A stretch of 64,000 bases of DNA, taken from assembly GCA_963725645.1 (NCBI GenBank), contig CAVRZD010000006.1, positions 1,922,001 to 1,986,000 on the forward strand, in the 5' to 3' direction. The translations under genes and the position numbers were made by a program. Each line of letters opens with the position of its first letter. Within the stretch, counting starts at the first letter, position 1. The notes below the pieces were generated by a model that worked only from the letters and a program-made list of their open reading frames with translations, was not told the DNA's origin and did no database searches. The stretch comes from JALYZC01 sp963725645 (lineage in GTDB: Bacteria; Actinomycetota; Thermoleophilia; Solirubrobacterales; Solirubrobacteraceae). This document shows, one piece after another, positions 24,987-33,416 of this stretch.

Positions 24987-25063
24987 GAGCGCGCGAGGGT
25001 AGCGTTTGCGGCCTCAATTTGGGCCCACCCACCCTGCGGCCGCCGTCTGCGATCCTGGGCCGG

Positions 25064-25720
<657 letters not shown>

Positions 25721-25721
25721 C

Positions 25722-27086
25722 ATGAGGCCCGCGACGCTGCGCTTCCGCCTGATCGGCGCCGCGGCCCTGGCCACGCTGGCCGCGGTCGCGTTGCTGGGCA
25801 TCGCCGTCGAGCTGCTGCTCTCCAGCCAGCTGCACTCCTCACTGGACCGTTCGCTGCGCGACCGCGCCGGCCAGGTCGCGCGCCTGAGCGTGTCCGCGCC
25901 GGCGCTGCTGACCGCGCCGGGCACGCTCGACGCGCCGCTCGGCGGGCGCGAGCTCAGCGTGCAGGTGGTCGACCGCCGGGGGCGCATCGTCGGCCGGTCC
26001 TCGTCACTGGGCGGGCGGCTGCTGCCCGGCGGCGCGCTCGAGCGCGCGGCGATCGTGCGCGGGCGCACGGGCATCCGCGACGCTCGCCTGGGCAGCGATG
26101 CGATCCGCCTGTACGTGGCGCCCATCGCCGAGGCCGGCGGACCGGCCGCCGGCGGCGCGGTGCTGGTCGCGTCCAGCACGTCGGAGATCGACGACACCCT
26201 CAACCGCCTGCGCTCCCTGATCGCGCTCAGCGCGGGGGGCGCGGCGCTGCTCGGCGCGCTCGCGGCGGCGCTGCTGACCAGCCGCGGCCTGCGCCCGCTG
26301 CGGCGGCTGTCCGCGGCCGCGCGCGGCATCGAGGCGACTGGCGACGCCGGTCGGCGCCTCCCGGACCCGGAGACCGACGACGAGGTCGGCGAACTGGCCC
26401 GCACGCTCAACCGAATGCTGGCCGCGCTCGAGCGCGCGCGAGAGTCGGAGAGGCGCTTCCTCGCCGACGCCTCGCACGAGCTGCGGACGCCGCTCACCGC
26501 GCTGCGCGGGAACGCCGCCTACATCGCCCGTCACGGCGCCGACCGCGAGGCGCTGGCCGACCTGGAAGCCGACGCGGCGCGGCTCGGGCGCCTGCTCGAC
26601 GACCTGCTCGCCCTGGAGCGGGCCGCCGGCGGCGAGGCGCCCCACGACGTCGTCGCGCTCGAGGCGATCGTCGACGAGGCGGCCCGCCGGGGGGGCGACG
26701 TGGATGTCGGCGCGCGCGAGACCGTCGTCGTCTCCGGCGAGCGCGACGCGCTCGAGCGTGCGCTCGACAACCTGATCGAGAACGCTCGGGTCCACGGCCC
26801 GCCGGGCGGTCGCATCACGGTCGAGTTGAGGGCGGCCGGCGGGCGCGCGCAGCTGTCCGTCGCCGACGAGGGCCCGGGCATCCCGCCGGACCAGGCGGAG
26901 CTGGCCGTGCGGCGCTTCTGGCGCGGGCGCGAGGCGACCGAGCGGCCGGGCTCCGGGCTCGGCCTGGCCATCGTCGCGGCGATCGCCGAGCGCCACGGCG
27001 GGTGCCTGAAGATCGAAGGGGCGCGTTTCACGCTCGATCTTCCCGCTCTCAAGCGGTTCTCAGAGACCCGGGCTACGGTCCCGTGA
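25722..27086 (+). CDS. Membrane sensor histidine kinase
   Basis: A 454-residue kinase with two membrane segments (about 8-35 and 165-187) flanking an extracytoplasmic sensor domain, a HAMP domain, a HisKA domain with FLADASHELRTPLTALRGN (His near residue 252), and an ATPase domain with LDNLIENARVHGPPGG (N), VADEGPGIPPDQ (G1), FWRG (F) and GSGLGLAIV (G2). It forms a two-component system with the regulator before it. The stop lies just before the lipoprotein-carrier-like gene, which may be its target. Confidence 0.92.
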   Translation: MRPATLRFRLIGAAALATLAAVALLGIAVELLLSSQLHSSLDRSLRDRAGQVARLSVSAPALLTAPGTLDAPLGGRELSVQVVDRRGRIVGRSSSLGGRLLPGGALERAAIVRGRTGIRDARLGSDAIRLYVAPIAEAGGPAAGGAVLVASSTSEIDDTLNRLRSLIALSAGGAALLGALAAALLTSRGLRPLRRLSAAARGIEATGDAGRRLPDPETDDEVGELARTLNRMLAALERARESERRFLADASHELRTPLTALRGNAAYIARHGADREALADLEADAARLGRLLDDLLALERAAGGEAPHDVVALEAIVDEAARRGGDVDVGARETVVVSGERDALERALDNLIENARVHGPPGGRITVELRAAGGRAQLSVADEGPGIPPDQAELAVRRFWRGREATERPGSGLGLAIVAAIAERHGGCLKIEGARFTLDLPALKRFSETRATVP

Positions 27087-27087
27087 C

Positions 27088-28341
27088 ATGAACATCCTTC
27101 GCCGCCTTCCCACCTCGCGCCTGCTCGCGCTGTGCGCCGCCGTCCTGCTGATCGTCGCCGGGGGCACCGCCGTCGCCGTCGCGGTGACGTCCAACGCGCC
27201 CAAGCCGCCGGCCAAGGCGCTCCCCCAGGCCATCCACGACGCGCTCGGAGCGCCCGCGGTCAAGGGTGTCACCGCCACCATCTCCTTCACGAACAAGCTC
27301 ATCGACGACTCCAACATCGGGGGCGGCAGCGCGCTGCTCAGGGGCGCCACAGGGCGCCTGTGGGCCACCAAGGACCACCTGCGCCTCGAGCTGCAGTCCG
27401 GCAGCGGCGGCGGCGACTCACAGCTCGTGGTCGGCGACCGCAGCTGGTGGGCCTACGATGCGTCGTCGAACACCGTTTACCGCGGCACGCTGCCAGCCCA
27501 CAAGGGCCACAAGGCGGGTCGCGAGAAGGCCGACCACGGCATTCCGAGCGTGGCCGACATCACCAAGAGGATCAACGAGGCAGCCCGGAACGCCGTTCTC
27601 TCGGGCGCGATCCCGAGCACCGTGGCGGGCCAGTCGGCTTACACGCTGCGCGTCGGCCCGAAGCACGACGGCGGCCTGCTCGGCGCGGTGGAGGTCGGCT
27701 GGGACGCCGTGAATGGAGTGCCGTTGCGAGCCGCCGTCTACGCGCAGGGCTCCAACACGCCGGTGATCGAGCTCTCGGCCACGGACGTCAAGTTCGGCCC
27801 CGTTGCGAAGAGCGACTTCGCGATCAGTCCGCCGGCCAACGCCAAGGTCGTGAAGGTCAGCCAGCCCTCGGGCACCCAGACCGCTGCGGCCAAGGCCAAG
27901 GCCAAGGCAAAGGCAAAGGGCGCGAAGCGTCGCGCCCACGCCGCCAGCAAGGTGCACGGGGTCGCCGCCGTGGACGCCGCCGTCCCATTCAACCTCTCGG
28001 CGCCGGCCAAGCTCGCCGGCCTGCCCCGACAGGACGTCCGGCTGCTGGACTGGGGCGGCCACCCCGCCGCGCTGGTGACCTACGGCCAGAACCTCGGCGG
28101 GATCGCCGTGATCGAGCGCCAGCCCGACGCAAAGGGCGCGAAGCACGCGCAGCCGGCCAGGCGCAAGGGCCGCGGCGACGGCGAGAGCCGTCTGCCGACG
28201 CTGTCGATCAACGGCGCCACCGGCACCGAGCTCGCCACGGCGCTGGGGACGGTCGTCCAGTTCGACCGCGGCGGCGTGTCCTATGTGGTGATCGGCTCGA
28301 TCCCGCCGCAGGCGGCCGAGGCGGCCGCCCGCGGGCTTTAG
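27088..28341 (+). CDS. LolA/RseB-like exported protein
   Basis: A 417-residue protein with a signal anchor (LLALCAAVLLIVAGGTAVAVAV). The middle shows hallmarks of the LolA-like half-barrel: KGVTATISFTNKLID, LRLELQSGSGGGDSQLVVGDRSWWAYDASSNTVYRG and GQSAYTLRVGPK, followed by a Lys/Ala-rich linker (AAAKAKAKAKAKGAKRRAH) near 270 and a second domain that could bind a membrane or ligand. Such proteins act as lipoprotein carriers or as sensors in anti-sigma systems. It sits directly behind the two-component system and before an ABC exporter. Confidence 0.75.
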   Translation: MNILRRLPTSRLLALCAAVLLIVAGGTAVAVAVTSNAPKPPAKALPQAIHDALGAPAVKGVTATISFTNKLIDDSNIGGGSALLRGATGRLWATKDHLRLELQSGSGGGDSQLVVGDRSWWAYDASSNTVYRGTLPAHKGHKAGREKADHGIPSVADITKRINEAARNAVLSGAIPSTVAGQSAYTLRVGPKHDGGLLGAVEVGWDAVNGVPLRAAVYAQGSNTPVIELSATDVKFGPVAKSDFAISPPANAKVVKVSQPSGTQTAAAKAKAKAKAKGAKRRAHAASKVHGVAAVDAAVPFNLSAPAKLAGLPRQDVRLLDWGGHPAALVTYGQNLGGIAVIERQPDAKGAKHAQPARRKGRGDGESRLPTLSINGATGTELATALGTVVQFDRGGVSYVVIGSIPPQAAEAAARGL

Positions 28342-28368
28342 CTGGGCGAGAGCCGAGCATCTAGCCTG

Positions 28369-29331
28369 ATGCCAATGGACGCGCCGCCGGTTCAGGCCGA
28401 GGGGCTGGTCAAGCGATACGGGCAGATCGTGGCCGTCGACCATGTCGATCTCACGGTCCAGACCGGCGACGTCTACGGCTACCTCGGCCCCAACGGGGCC
28501 GGCAAGACCACGTCGTTGCGCATGCTGCTGGGGCTCATCCGCCCGACGGAGGGGAGCGCGAGCCTGTTCGGGCGGGACCCCCTACGCGACGGTGCCCGCG
28601 CGCTGCAGGGCGTGGCCGGGTTCGTCGAGGCCCCGCGCTTCTACCCGTACCTGACCGGCCGCAAGAACCTCGAGCTGCTCGCCGCCTTCGACGGCGGCGG
28701 CGCGTCGGGCCGGGTCGACGAGGCCCTGGAGACCGTGGAGCTCACCGACCGCGCCAAGGACAAGGTCGGCGGCTACTCCCACGGCATGCGGCAGCGGCTC
28801 GGCATCGCAGCGGCGCTCCTGCGGAATCCCCGCCTGCTGCTGCTCGACGAGCCGACGACCGGCCTGGACCCTCCAGGGATGCGCGACATGCGCACGCTCA
28901 TCGGGCAGCTCTCCGAGCGCGGCGTCACGGTGCTGCTCTCCAGCCACCAACTGGCCGAGGTCGAGGAGATGTGCAACCGCGTCGCGATTCTTCGCTCCGG
29001 CCAGATCGTCTACGAGGGCGTGCTCGCCGAGCTGAAGCGCACGGCGGGAGGCGGCTATCGGCTGCGCTCCACGGACGCCGCACGCGCCGTGCGGGTATGC
29101 GAGGCCCAGGCCGGGATCACGCAGGTGCGCCTCGACGGCCACGAGGTCCGCTTCGCCGCGGACGACGACGAGGCGGTGGCGGCTCTGTCGATCGCGCTCG
29201 TCGAGGCGGGCGTGGGGATCACCGCCCTCGCGCCGACCGGCGCCACGCTCGAGGAGCTGTTCTTCCGGCTCACCGAGGGTGAGGGCGCGAACGGGTCGCC
29301 GGCGGCGGCGGTCCCCGCGGAGGCGGCGTGA
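28369..29331 (+). CDS. ABC-2 type transporter ATP-binding protein
   Basis: A 320-residue ATPase with Walker A GPNGAGKTTS (about 40-49), signature YSHGMRQRLGIAAALL, Walker B LLLLDEPTTGLDPPG and the switch LLSSHQLAEVEEM. The C-terminal 90 residues form the extra domain common in ABC-2 exporters of the DrrA/CcmA group. It is coupled to the permease gene by a GTGA overlap. Cargo is unknown. Confidence 0.92.
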   Translation: MPMDAPPVQAEGLVKRYGQIVAVDHVDLTVQTGDVYGYLGPNGAGKTTSLRMLLGLIRPTEGSASLFGRDPLRDGARALQGVAGFVEAPRFYPYLTGRKNLELLAAFDGGGASGRVDEALETVELTDRAKDKVGGYSHGMRQRLGIAAALLRNPRLLLLDEPTTGLDPPGMRDMRTLIGQLSERGVTVLLSSHQLAEVEEMCNRVAILRSGQIVYEGVLAELKRTAGGGYRLRSTDAARAVRVCEAQAGITQVRLDGHEVRFAADDDEAVAALSIALVEAGVGITALAPTGATLEELFFRLTEGEGANGSPAAAVPAEAA

Positions 29332-30149
29332 GCAGCCCGAGCGTCGCCACCGTCTACCGCTGGGAGCTGCGCAAGCTGCGCTCGCAAAAGCGCACGTACA
29401 TGGGCTTTGCCATCGCGGTCGCAATCCCGTTGATCTTCGTGATCGCGCTGGCACTCTCGAGCCACCAGCCCGAGGGGATCCTCTTCGGCCGCTACGTGCG
29501 CCAGTCGGGCTTCGCCATCCCGCTCGTCGTCCTTATCTTCGGCTCCATTTGGCTGTTCCCGCTGGTCACGTCGCTGGTGGCTGGTGACATCTTCGCCTCC
29601 GAGGACCACAACGGAACCCTCAAGACGATCCTCACGCGCTCGCTGGATCGAGGCCAGATCTTCACCGGAAAAGTTCTCGCCACCATCAGCTATGCAGTCT
29701 TCGCGCTGGTCCTGATGGGCATCGTGGCGATCGTCGCCGGGGGCATCGAGTCCGGCTTCAACTCTCTGACCACCCTGTCCGGCACAAAGGTCGGGCCCGC
29801 CAAGGCGCTCGAGCTCGTGACCGCCAGCCTCGGCGTCTACCTCCTCCCCATGCTGGCGATCGCCGCGATCGGCCTGCTGCTGTCGACGATCACGCGGAAC
29901 AGCGCGGCGGCGGTGGTGGGCGCGCTCATGATTGCGCTGGTCCTGCAGATCGGGAGCATCATCCCCGGCTTGGAGGAGATCCGCCCGTACCTCCTGCCGC
30001 GCCAGTTCGACGCCTGGCAGGGCCTGCTGCGCGAGCCGACCGACTGGGCGCCGATCATCCGCGCGGCCTGGGTGTGCGCGGCCTACACCGTGCCGTGCCT
30101 CTTCGCGGCGTACCTGGTGTTCCTGCGCCGCGACGTCGCGGGCGGGTAG
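29328..30149 (+). CDS. ABC-2 type transporter permease
   Basis: A 273-residue integral membrane protein with about six hydrophobic segments. After a short cytoplasmic N-terminus (WELRKLRSQKRTYMG) come AIAVAIPLIFVIALAL, a segment with EDHNGTLKTILTRSLDRGQIFTGKV typical of ABC-2 permeases, and further helices. The GTG start overlaps the ATPase stop. With that ATPase it should form an export complex. Confidence 0.9.
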   Translation: MSSPSVATVYRWELRKLRSQKRTYMGFAIAVAIPLIFVIALALSSHQPEGILFGRYVRQSGFAIPLVVLIFGSIWLFPLVTSLVAGDIFASEDHNGTLKTILTRSLDRGQIFTGKVLATISYAVFALVLMGIVAIVAGGIESGFNSLTTLSGTKVGPAKALELVTASLGVYLLPMLAIAAIGLLLSTITRNSAAAVVGALMIALVLQIGSIIPGLEEIRPYLLPRQFDAWQGLLREPTDWAPIIRAAWVCAAYTVPCLFAAYLVFLRRDVAGG

Positions 30150-30178
30150 CGGCGCCGCACGTCGAGTGCCCCCGCCGG

Positions 30179-30949
30179 TCAGCGGTCGTCTTCGTCGCGG
30201 CGCGGGACCGGCGCCGGATCCGACGCGGCCAGCGCCGCCACCTCCTCGGTGGGCGCCTCGGCAGACGGGGCGTCGGCGTTGCCGTTGCCATTGCCATTGC
30301 CGTTCCCGTTGCCGGAGCCGGAGACCACCCCCGCGGGCGGCGGAAGGATGATGGCGCCGCTCCGCGTCCGCGCCGGGTACAGCCCCGGGCCGACGCGCCG
30401 TTCCAGCGCGCCGCGCCACCGAAGCGCGACCGTCAGGACCAGGAGCAGCAGGATCGGCAGCGACGCGAGCAGCAGCGTGCCGTCGGAGACCCGCGCGTCG
30501 GATGAGATGTCGGCCGGAGGCACCCGTGCCCCCGCGAGGCGGGCCCGCGCCCGCGCGCGCCGCCGGGCGCGAGCTCGCGCGCGGGCCTTCCGAGCGGTCG
30601 CGGCCGCGGCGGCGGCCGGGGCAGCACCCGCGCCGCTCGCGGCCGAGCTCGAGCCGGAGTCGCTCGCACCCGACCCGCCGGGGCCGGCCCCCCGACCGGT
30701 CGAGCCCCCGCTGGCGGCGCTCCCGCAGCCACTCGCGCGCTCGCGCGCCGCCGCCTGGAGCTGGGACTGGTACTCGGGCGCATACTGCGCGACGTCGTTG
30801 GGCACGGACCCCTGGAGCTGGCCGCTGCTGTACCGGCAGGGCGTGATGTGCCCGGTCTGCTGGTACTCGTCCAGCGGCGACGCCGCCCACGCGGGGCCGG
30901 CGGCGCCCAGCGCCGCGACGGCCGTGCAGATGACGAGCTTGCGCACCAT
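30179..30949 (-). CDS. Exported membrane protein with Ala/Arg-rich and Gly-Asn repeat regions
   Basis: I recognise no family. The 256-residue protein has a signal peptide (LVICTAVAALGAAGPAWA), a conserved-looking segment SPLDEYQQTGHITPCRYSSGQLQGSVPNDVAQYAPEYQSQL with one Cys pair, an Ala/Gly/Ser stretch, a highly basic ARARARRRARARARLAG tract, a membrane helix near 185 and a (Gly-Asn) repeat of about six units near 220. The basic tract before the helix suggests a cytoplasmic side just before it. It converges with the ABC permease. Confidence 0.75.
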   Translation of the reverse strand: MVRKLVICTAVAALGAAGPAWAASPLDEYQQTGHITPCRYSSGQLQGSVPNDVAQYAPEYQSQLQAAARERASGCGSAASGGSTGRGAGPGGSGASDSGSSSAASGAGAAPAAAAAATARKARARARARRRARARARLAGARVPPADISSDARVSDGTLLLASLPILLLLVLTVALRWRGALERRVGPGLYPARTRSGAIILPPPAGVVSGSGNGNGNGNGNGNADAPSAEAPTEEVAALAASDPAPVPRRDEDDR

Positions 30950-31085
30950 GCATGTAGTGAAACGCTCGGAGACGCAGGGAGTTCCGCGCTCGGTCGGCGC
31001 CCTCCCATTCTGCCCATCGGCATCCGGGTTCCAATCCTTGGATCAACGGCGCTAGCCTCTGGCCATCGTTGAATATGCCGCCTTC

Positions 31086-31172
31086 ATGTCGAAGGGCACC
31101 GAGACCGTCGTGCTGTTCGTGCTGCTCTTCGCCTGCGTCGCGGGCGGCCTGCTCGTGTACGGCCGGCGCTAG
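31086..31172 (+). CDS. Small single-span membrane protein, 28 residues
   Basis: A short frame MSKGTETVVLFVLLFACVAGG followed by a LLVYGRR end. It has the charge pattern of a small membrane protein: polar N-terminus, hydrophobic helix, basic C-terminus. It lies upstream of the 3D-domain gene on the same strand. No family is recognised and no strong ribosome binding site is seen, so it is tentative. Confidence 0.45.
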   Translation: MSKGTETVVLFVLLFACVAGGLLVYGRR

Positions 31173-31190
31173 AACCGCCACCGTGACCAC

Positions 31191-32060
31191 GTGAGGAGGC
31201 GCGCCCTCACCGCGGCCGCCGCCATGGCGGCCCTCGCCCTCCCCGGCTGCGGCTCGGACTCCGGGATCGTCAAGTCGGCGAAGACGTCCGGCCAGGCCAC
31301 GGTGGCCGCCGCGACGGCGCCCCCCGCCACCGCGCCCGCCGCACAGCCGGCACGAACGACGCCGCAACCGCAGCCGGCCGGATGCAGGCGCAAGCCCGTC
31401 GAGCGCCTGATCACGACCCCGCGCTGGCTCGGCGGCTTCGAGATCACCGAGTACTTCTCGGCGCCCGAGCGCTGGTTCGTGGGCCAGCGGGTGCGCGCCC
31501 CCGGAATCCCGGGCCGCCATCGCGTCGACTGGCTCTACTCCTCCAACGGCGTCGCGATGGAGGGCGACGGCATCGGCCTCGACGGCCGCCACTACCACTT
31601 CGACGCCGGCGGCGATGCCGGCTGGATCAACGCCGTCGGCCGTCGCACGCGTGCCAGCGCGTGCGCGAGCCGTTGGAGCCGCGGCCTGCCGCGCTGGCTC
31701 GAGGGCGGCTGGCGCAACGCCACCGGCGCGGTCACCTTCCCGCTGGAGAGCGGCGGCTGGTCCAACGGCACCGGCGGGCGCGAGATCTCCTACGCGGGTG
31801 TCACCTTCGCCCCGGGGTCCTCGCAGCCGCTGCACCCCTACCGCACCGTCGCGGTCGACCCGGACCTCATCCCCGCGGGCAGCCGCCTCTACATCCCGGC
31901 CTACAAGGCGGTCAACGGCGGCTGGTTCGTGGCGACCGACACCGGCGGCGCGATCATCGGGCGTCACATCGACGTCTACCGGCCGCCGACGGGATCGATC
32001 GACGACGGCGGCCGCTACATGACACACCGGCGCATGTACGTGCAGCCGCCGGGCGGTTAG
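31191..32060 (+). CDS. 3D-domain lipoprotein, probable cell-wall hydrolase
   Basis: A 289-residue protein starting at GTG with a lipoprotein signal peptide and lipobox ALPGC. After a Thr/Pro/Ala-rich linker, the C-terminal half carries the double-psi beta-barrel 3D domain: VAVDPDLIPAGSRLYIPAY and WFVATDTGGAIIGRHIDVYR with the three conserved aspartates. Such domains occur in MltA and in the resuscitation-type and YabE/YuiC murein hydrolases. It probably cleaves peptidoglycan glycan strands on the outer face of the membrane. Confidence 0.85.
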   Translation: MRRRALTAAAAMAALALPGCGSDSGIVKSAKTSGQATVAAATAPPATAPAAQPARTTPQPQPAGCRRKPVERLITTPRWLGGFEITEYFSAPERWFVGQRVRAPGIPGRHRVDWLYSSNGVAMEGDGIGLDGRHYHFDAGGDAGWINAVGRRTRASACASRWSRGLPRWLEGGWRNATGAVTFPLESGGWSNGTGGREISYAGVTFAPGSSQPLHPYRTVAVDPDLIPAGSRLYIPAYKAVNGGWFVATDTGGAIIGRHIDVYRPPTGSIDDGGRYMTHRRMYVQPPGG

Positions 32061-32064
32061 CGGC

Positions 32065-32838
32065 GTGTCGCAGCCGACCGCGACCGACCTCGACGTCGAG
32101 CGCGTGGGCGCCGGCCCGCCCGTCGTGCTCGTGCACGGCAGCATCGTCGACGCGCGCCGGACCTGGCGCCGCCAGCTCGAGCTGGCCGACGACTGGGCGC
32201 TGTGCATCCCGAACCGGCCGGGTTTCGCCGCAAGCCCGGCCCTCGCGCGCGGCGACTTCGAGGCCGAGGCCCCGCTGATGGCGGACCTCCTCGGCGACGG
32301 CGCCCACCTCGTCGGCCACTCCTACGGCGCCGTGATCGCGCTGCTGGCCGCGGCCGCGCGGCCAGAGGCCGTGCGCTCGCTCACGGTCTCCGAGCCGGGC
32401 TCGCTCCGCGTGGCCGCGGGCGACCCCGCCGTGGACGCGGTGATCGCGCAGGGCGAGGAGCTCTACCGCCGCCGCGGCGAGGTCACGCCACGCCAGTTCG
32501 TGCTGCTGTTCCGCTCGGGCCTGCACTCGGCGCACGAGACGCCGGACGCGCTCCCCGACTGGCTGGAGCGCGGCGCGCGGCACACCATGGAGGAGCGACC
32601 GCCGTGGGAGGCGGACATCCCACTCGACGCGCTCGCCGCCGCGCCGTTCCCGAAGCTCGTCATCTCCGGCGACCACTCGCCCGCGTTCGAAGCGGTGTGC
32701 GACGTCCTCGCCGAGCGCACCGGGGCCGAGCGGGCGGTGATCCGGGGCCGGGGCCACACGATCCCGAGCACGGGCGCGCCCTACAACCAGCGGCTCCGCG
32801 CGTTCCTGACGGAAAGCGAGGAGCGGCGCCCGCCGTGA
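32065..32838 (+). CDS. Alpha/beta hydrolase
   Basis: A 257-residue cytoplasmic alpha/beta hydrolase starting at GTG, four bases after the previous stop. Landmarks are VVLVHGSIVDARRTW (oxyanion region), the nucleophile elbow LVGHSYGAVIALL with catalytic Ser, and a C-terminal His in IRGRGHTIPSTG. The acid residue is probably the Asp in VISGDHSP. Substrate is unknown. Confidence 0.85.
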   Translation: MSQPTATDLDVERVGAGPPVVLVHGSIVDARRTWRRQLELADDWALCIPNRPGFAASPALARGDFEAEAPLMADLLGDGAHLVGHSYGAVIALLAAAARPEAVRSLTVSEPGSLRVAAGDPAVDAVIAQGEELYRRRGEVTPRQFVLLFRSGLHSAHETPDALPDWLERGARHTMEERPPWEADIPLDALAAAPFPKLVISGDHSPAFEAVCDVLAERTGAERAVIRGRGHTIPSTGAPYNQRLRAFLTESEERRPP

Positions 32839-32844
32839 ACACCG

Positions 32845-32958
32845 CTAGATCGACGCGGCGACGATGAGCGCCAGCACCGCGACGGCCAGCGATGCGACAC
32901 CCACCGCGGCGATGGCGCCGGCGGCGACTGCTCTGCGTGCCCAGATCATGCCTTCCAT
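32845..32958 (-). CDS. Small alanine/valine-rich membrane protein, 37 residues
   Basis: A 37-residue frame beginning MEGMIWARR followed by a single long hydrophobic helix of Ala and Val. It converges with the hydrolase gene. A GCCGAGATGG context precedes the start and no clear Shine-Dalgarno is seen. It could be a genuine small membrane protein; evidence is its composition only. Confidence 0.4.
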   Translation of the reverse strand: MEGMIWARRAVAAGAIAAVGVASLAVAVLALIVAASI

Positions 32959-33044
32959 CTCGGCAGGGGCGACGGTCAGCTTTAGTGACCTTTGCCCCGG
33001 TGTTTCGCCCGGGGACCCCCAGGGATCGGCCAGCGCGTGTCCGG

Positions 33045-33329
33045 TCAGGCGCGCGCGGACTCGCGGCGCCGGTGGCGATCGGCCCGCGAGTAGGACGCGA
33101 GGTCGAGGAAGAAGCCCAGCGCGACGATGAACCACTCGAAGCCGTACACGCGGTTCGAGGAGTCCCACATGAGCGCGTACGCCAGCGTGGTCCAGGGAAG
33201 CAGGAAGAAGCCGATCAGCGGGACCGCCCAGCTCTCGAACGCCCGGCTGAGCAGGTTCGTGAAGATCCAGATGAGGAACAGCGCGAGCCGCGGCGAGATC
33301 AGCGCGAACAGGGCGATCAGGCAGGCCAT
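33045..33329 (-). CDS. Small conserved-looking integral membrane protein
   Basis: A 94-residue protein with three hydrophobic segments (LIALFALISPRLALFLIWIF; AVPLIGFFLLPWTTLAYAL; FEWFIVALGFFLDLASY) and a basic C-terminal tail. The arrangement resembles small actinobacterial membrane proteins of unknown function, with the SPRLALFLIWIFTN and PWTTLAYA signatures. Transcribed divergently from the copper protein gene. Confidence 0.75.
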   Translation of the reverse strand: MACLIALFALISPRLALFLIWIFTNLLSRAFESWAVPLIGFFLLPWTTLAYALMWDSSNRVYGFEWFIVALGFFLDLASYSRADRHRRRESARA

Positions 33330-33379
33330 GGAGAGACGCTATCGCGTCAGCGCCTGCGCGCGGCGAGGATCTCAAGGAT

Positions 33380-33398
33380 TTTGCACCGCGACTGCAAA
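33380..33398. promoter_or_regulatory. Perfect inverted repeat, operator candidate
   Basis: TTTGCA and TGCAAA are separated by seven bases, directly upstream of the exported copper protein start and in the region shared with the divergent membrane-protein gene. The A/T-rich arms stand out in the very high GC context, which favours a binding site for a dimeric regulator. The regulator cannot be named. Confidence 0.45.
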
Positions 33399-33416
33399 TA
33401 GGTGTACGATGACCGC

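Noticed and set aside
30285..30320. Plus-strand CCATTG/CCGTTG repeats as a possible CRISPR or regulatory repeat
   Set aside because: They are a six-base codon repeat encoding Gly-Asn in the minus-strand gene; no CRISPR architecture is present.
29055..32207. A 1050-codon minus-strand frame across the ABC transporter, the 3D-domain and hydrolase genes
   Set aside because: It covers several well-supported genes on the other strand, has no recognisable domain and a composition typical of antisense frames.
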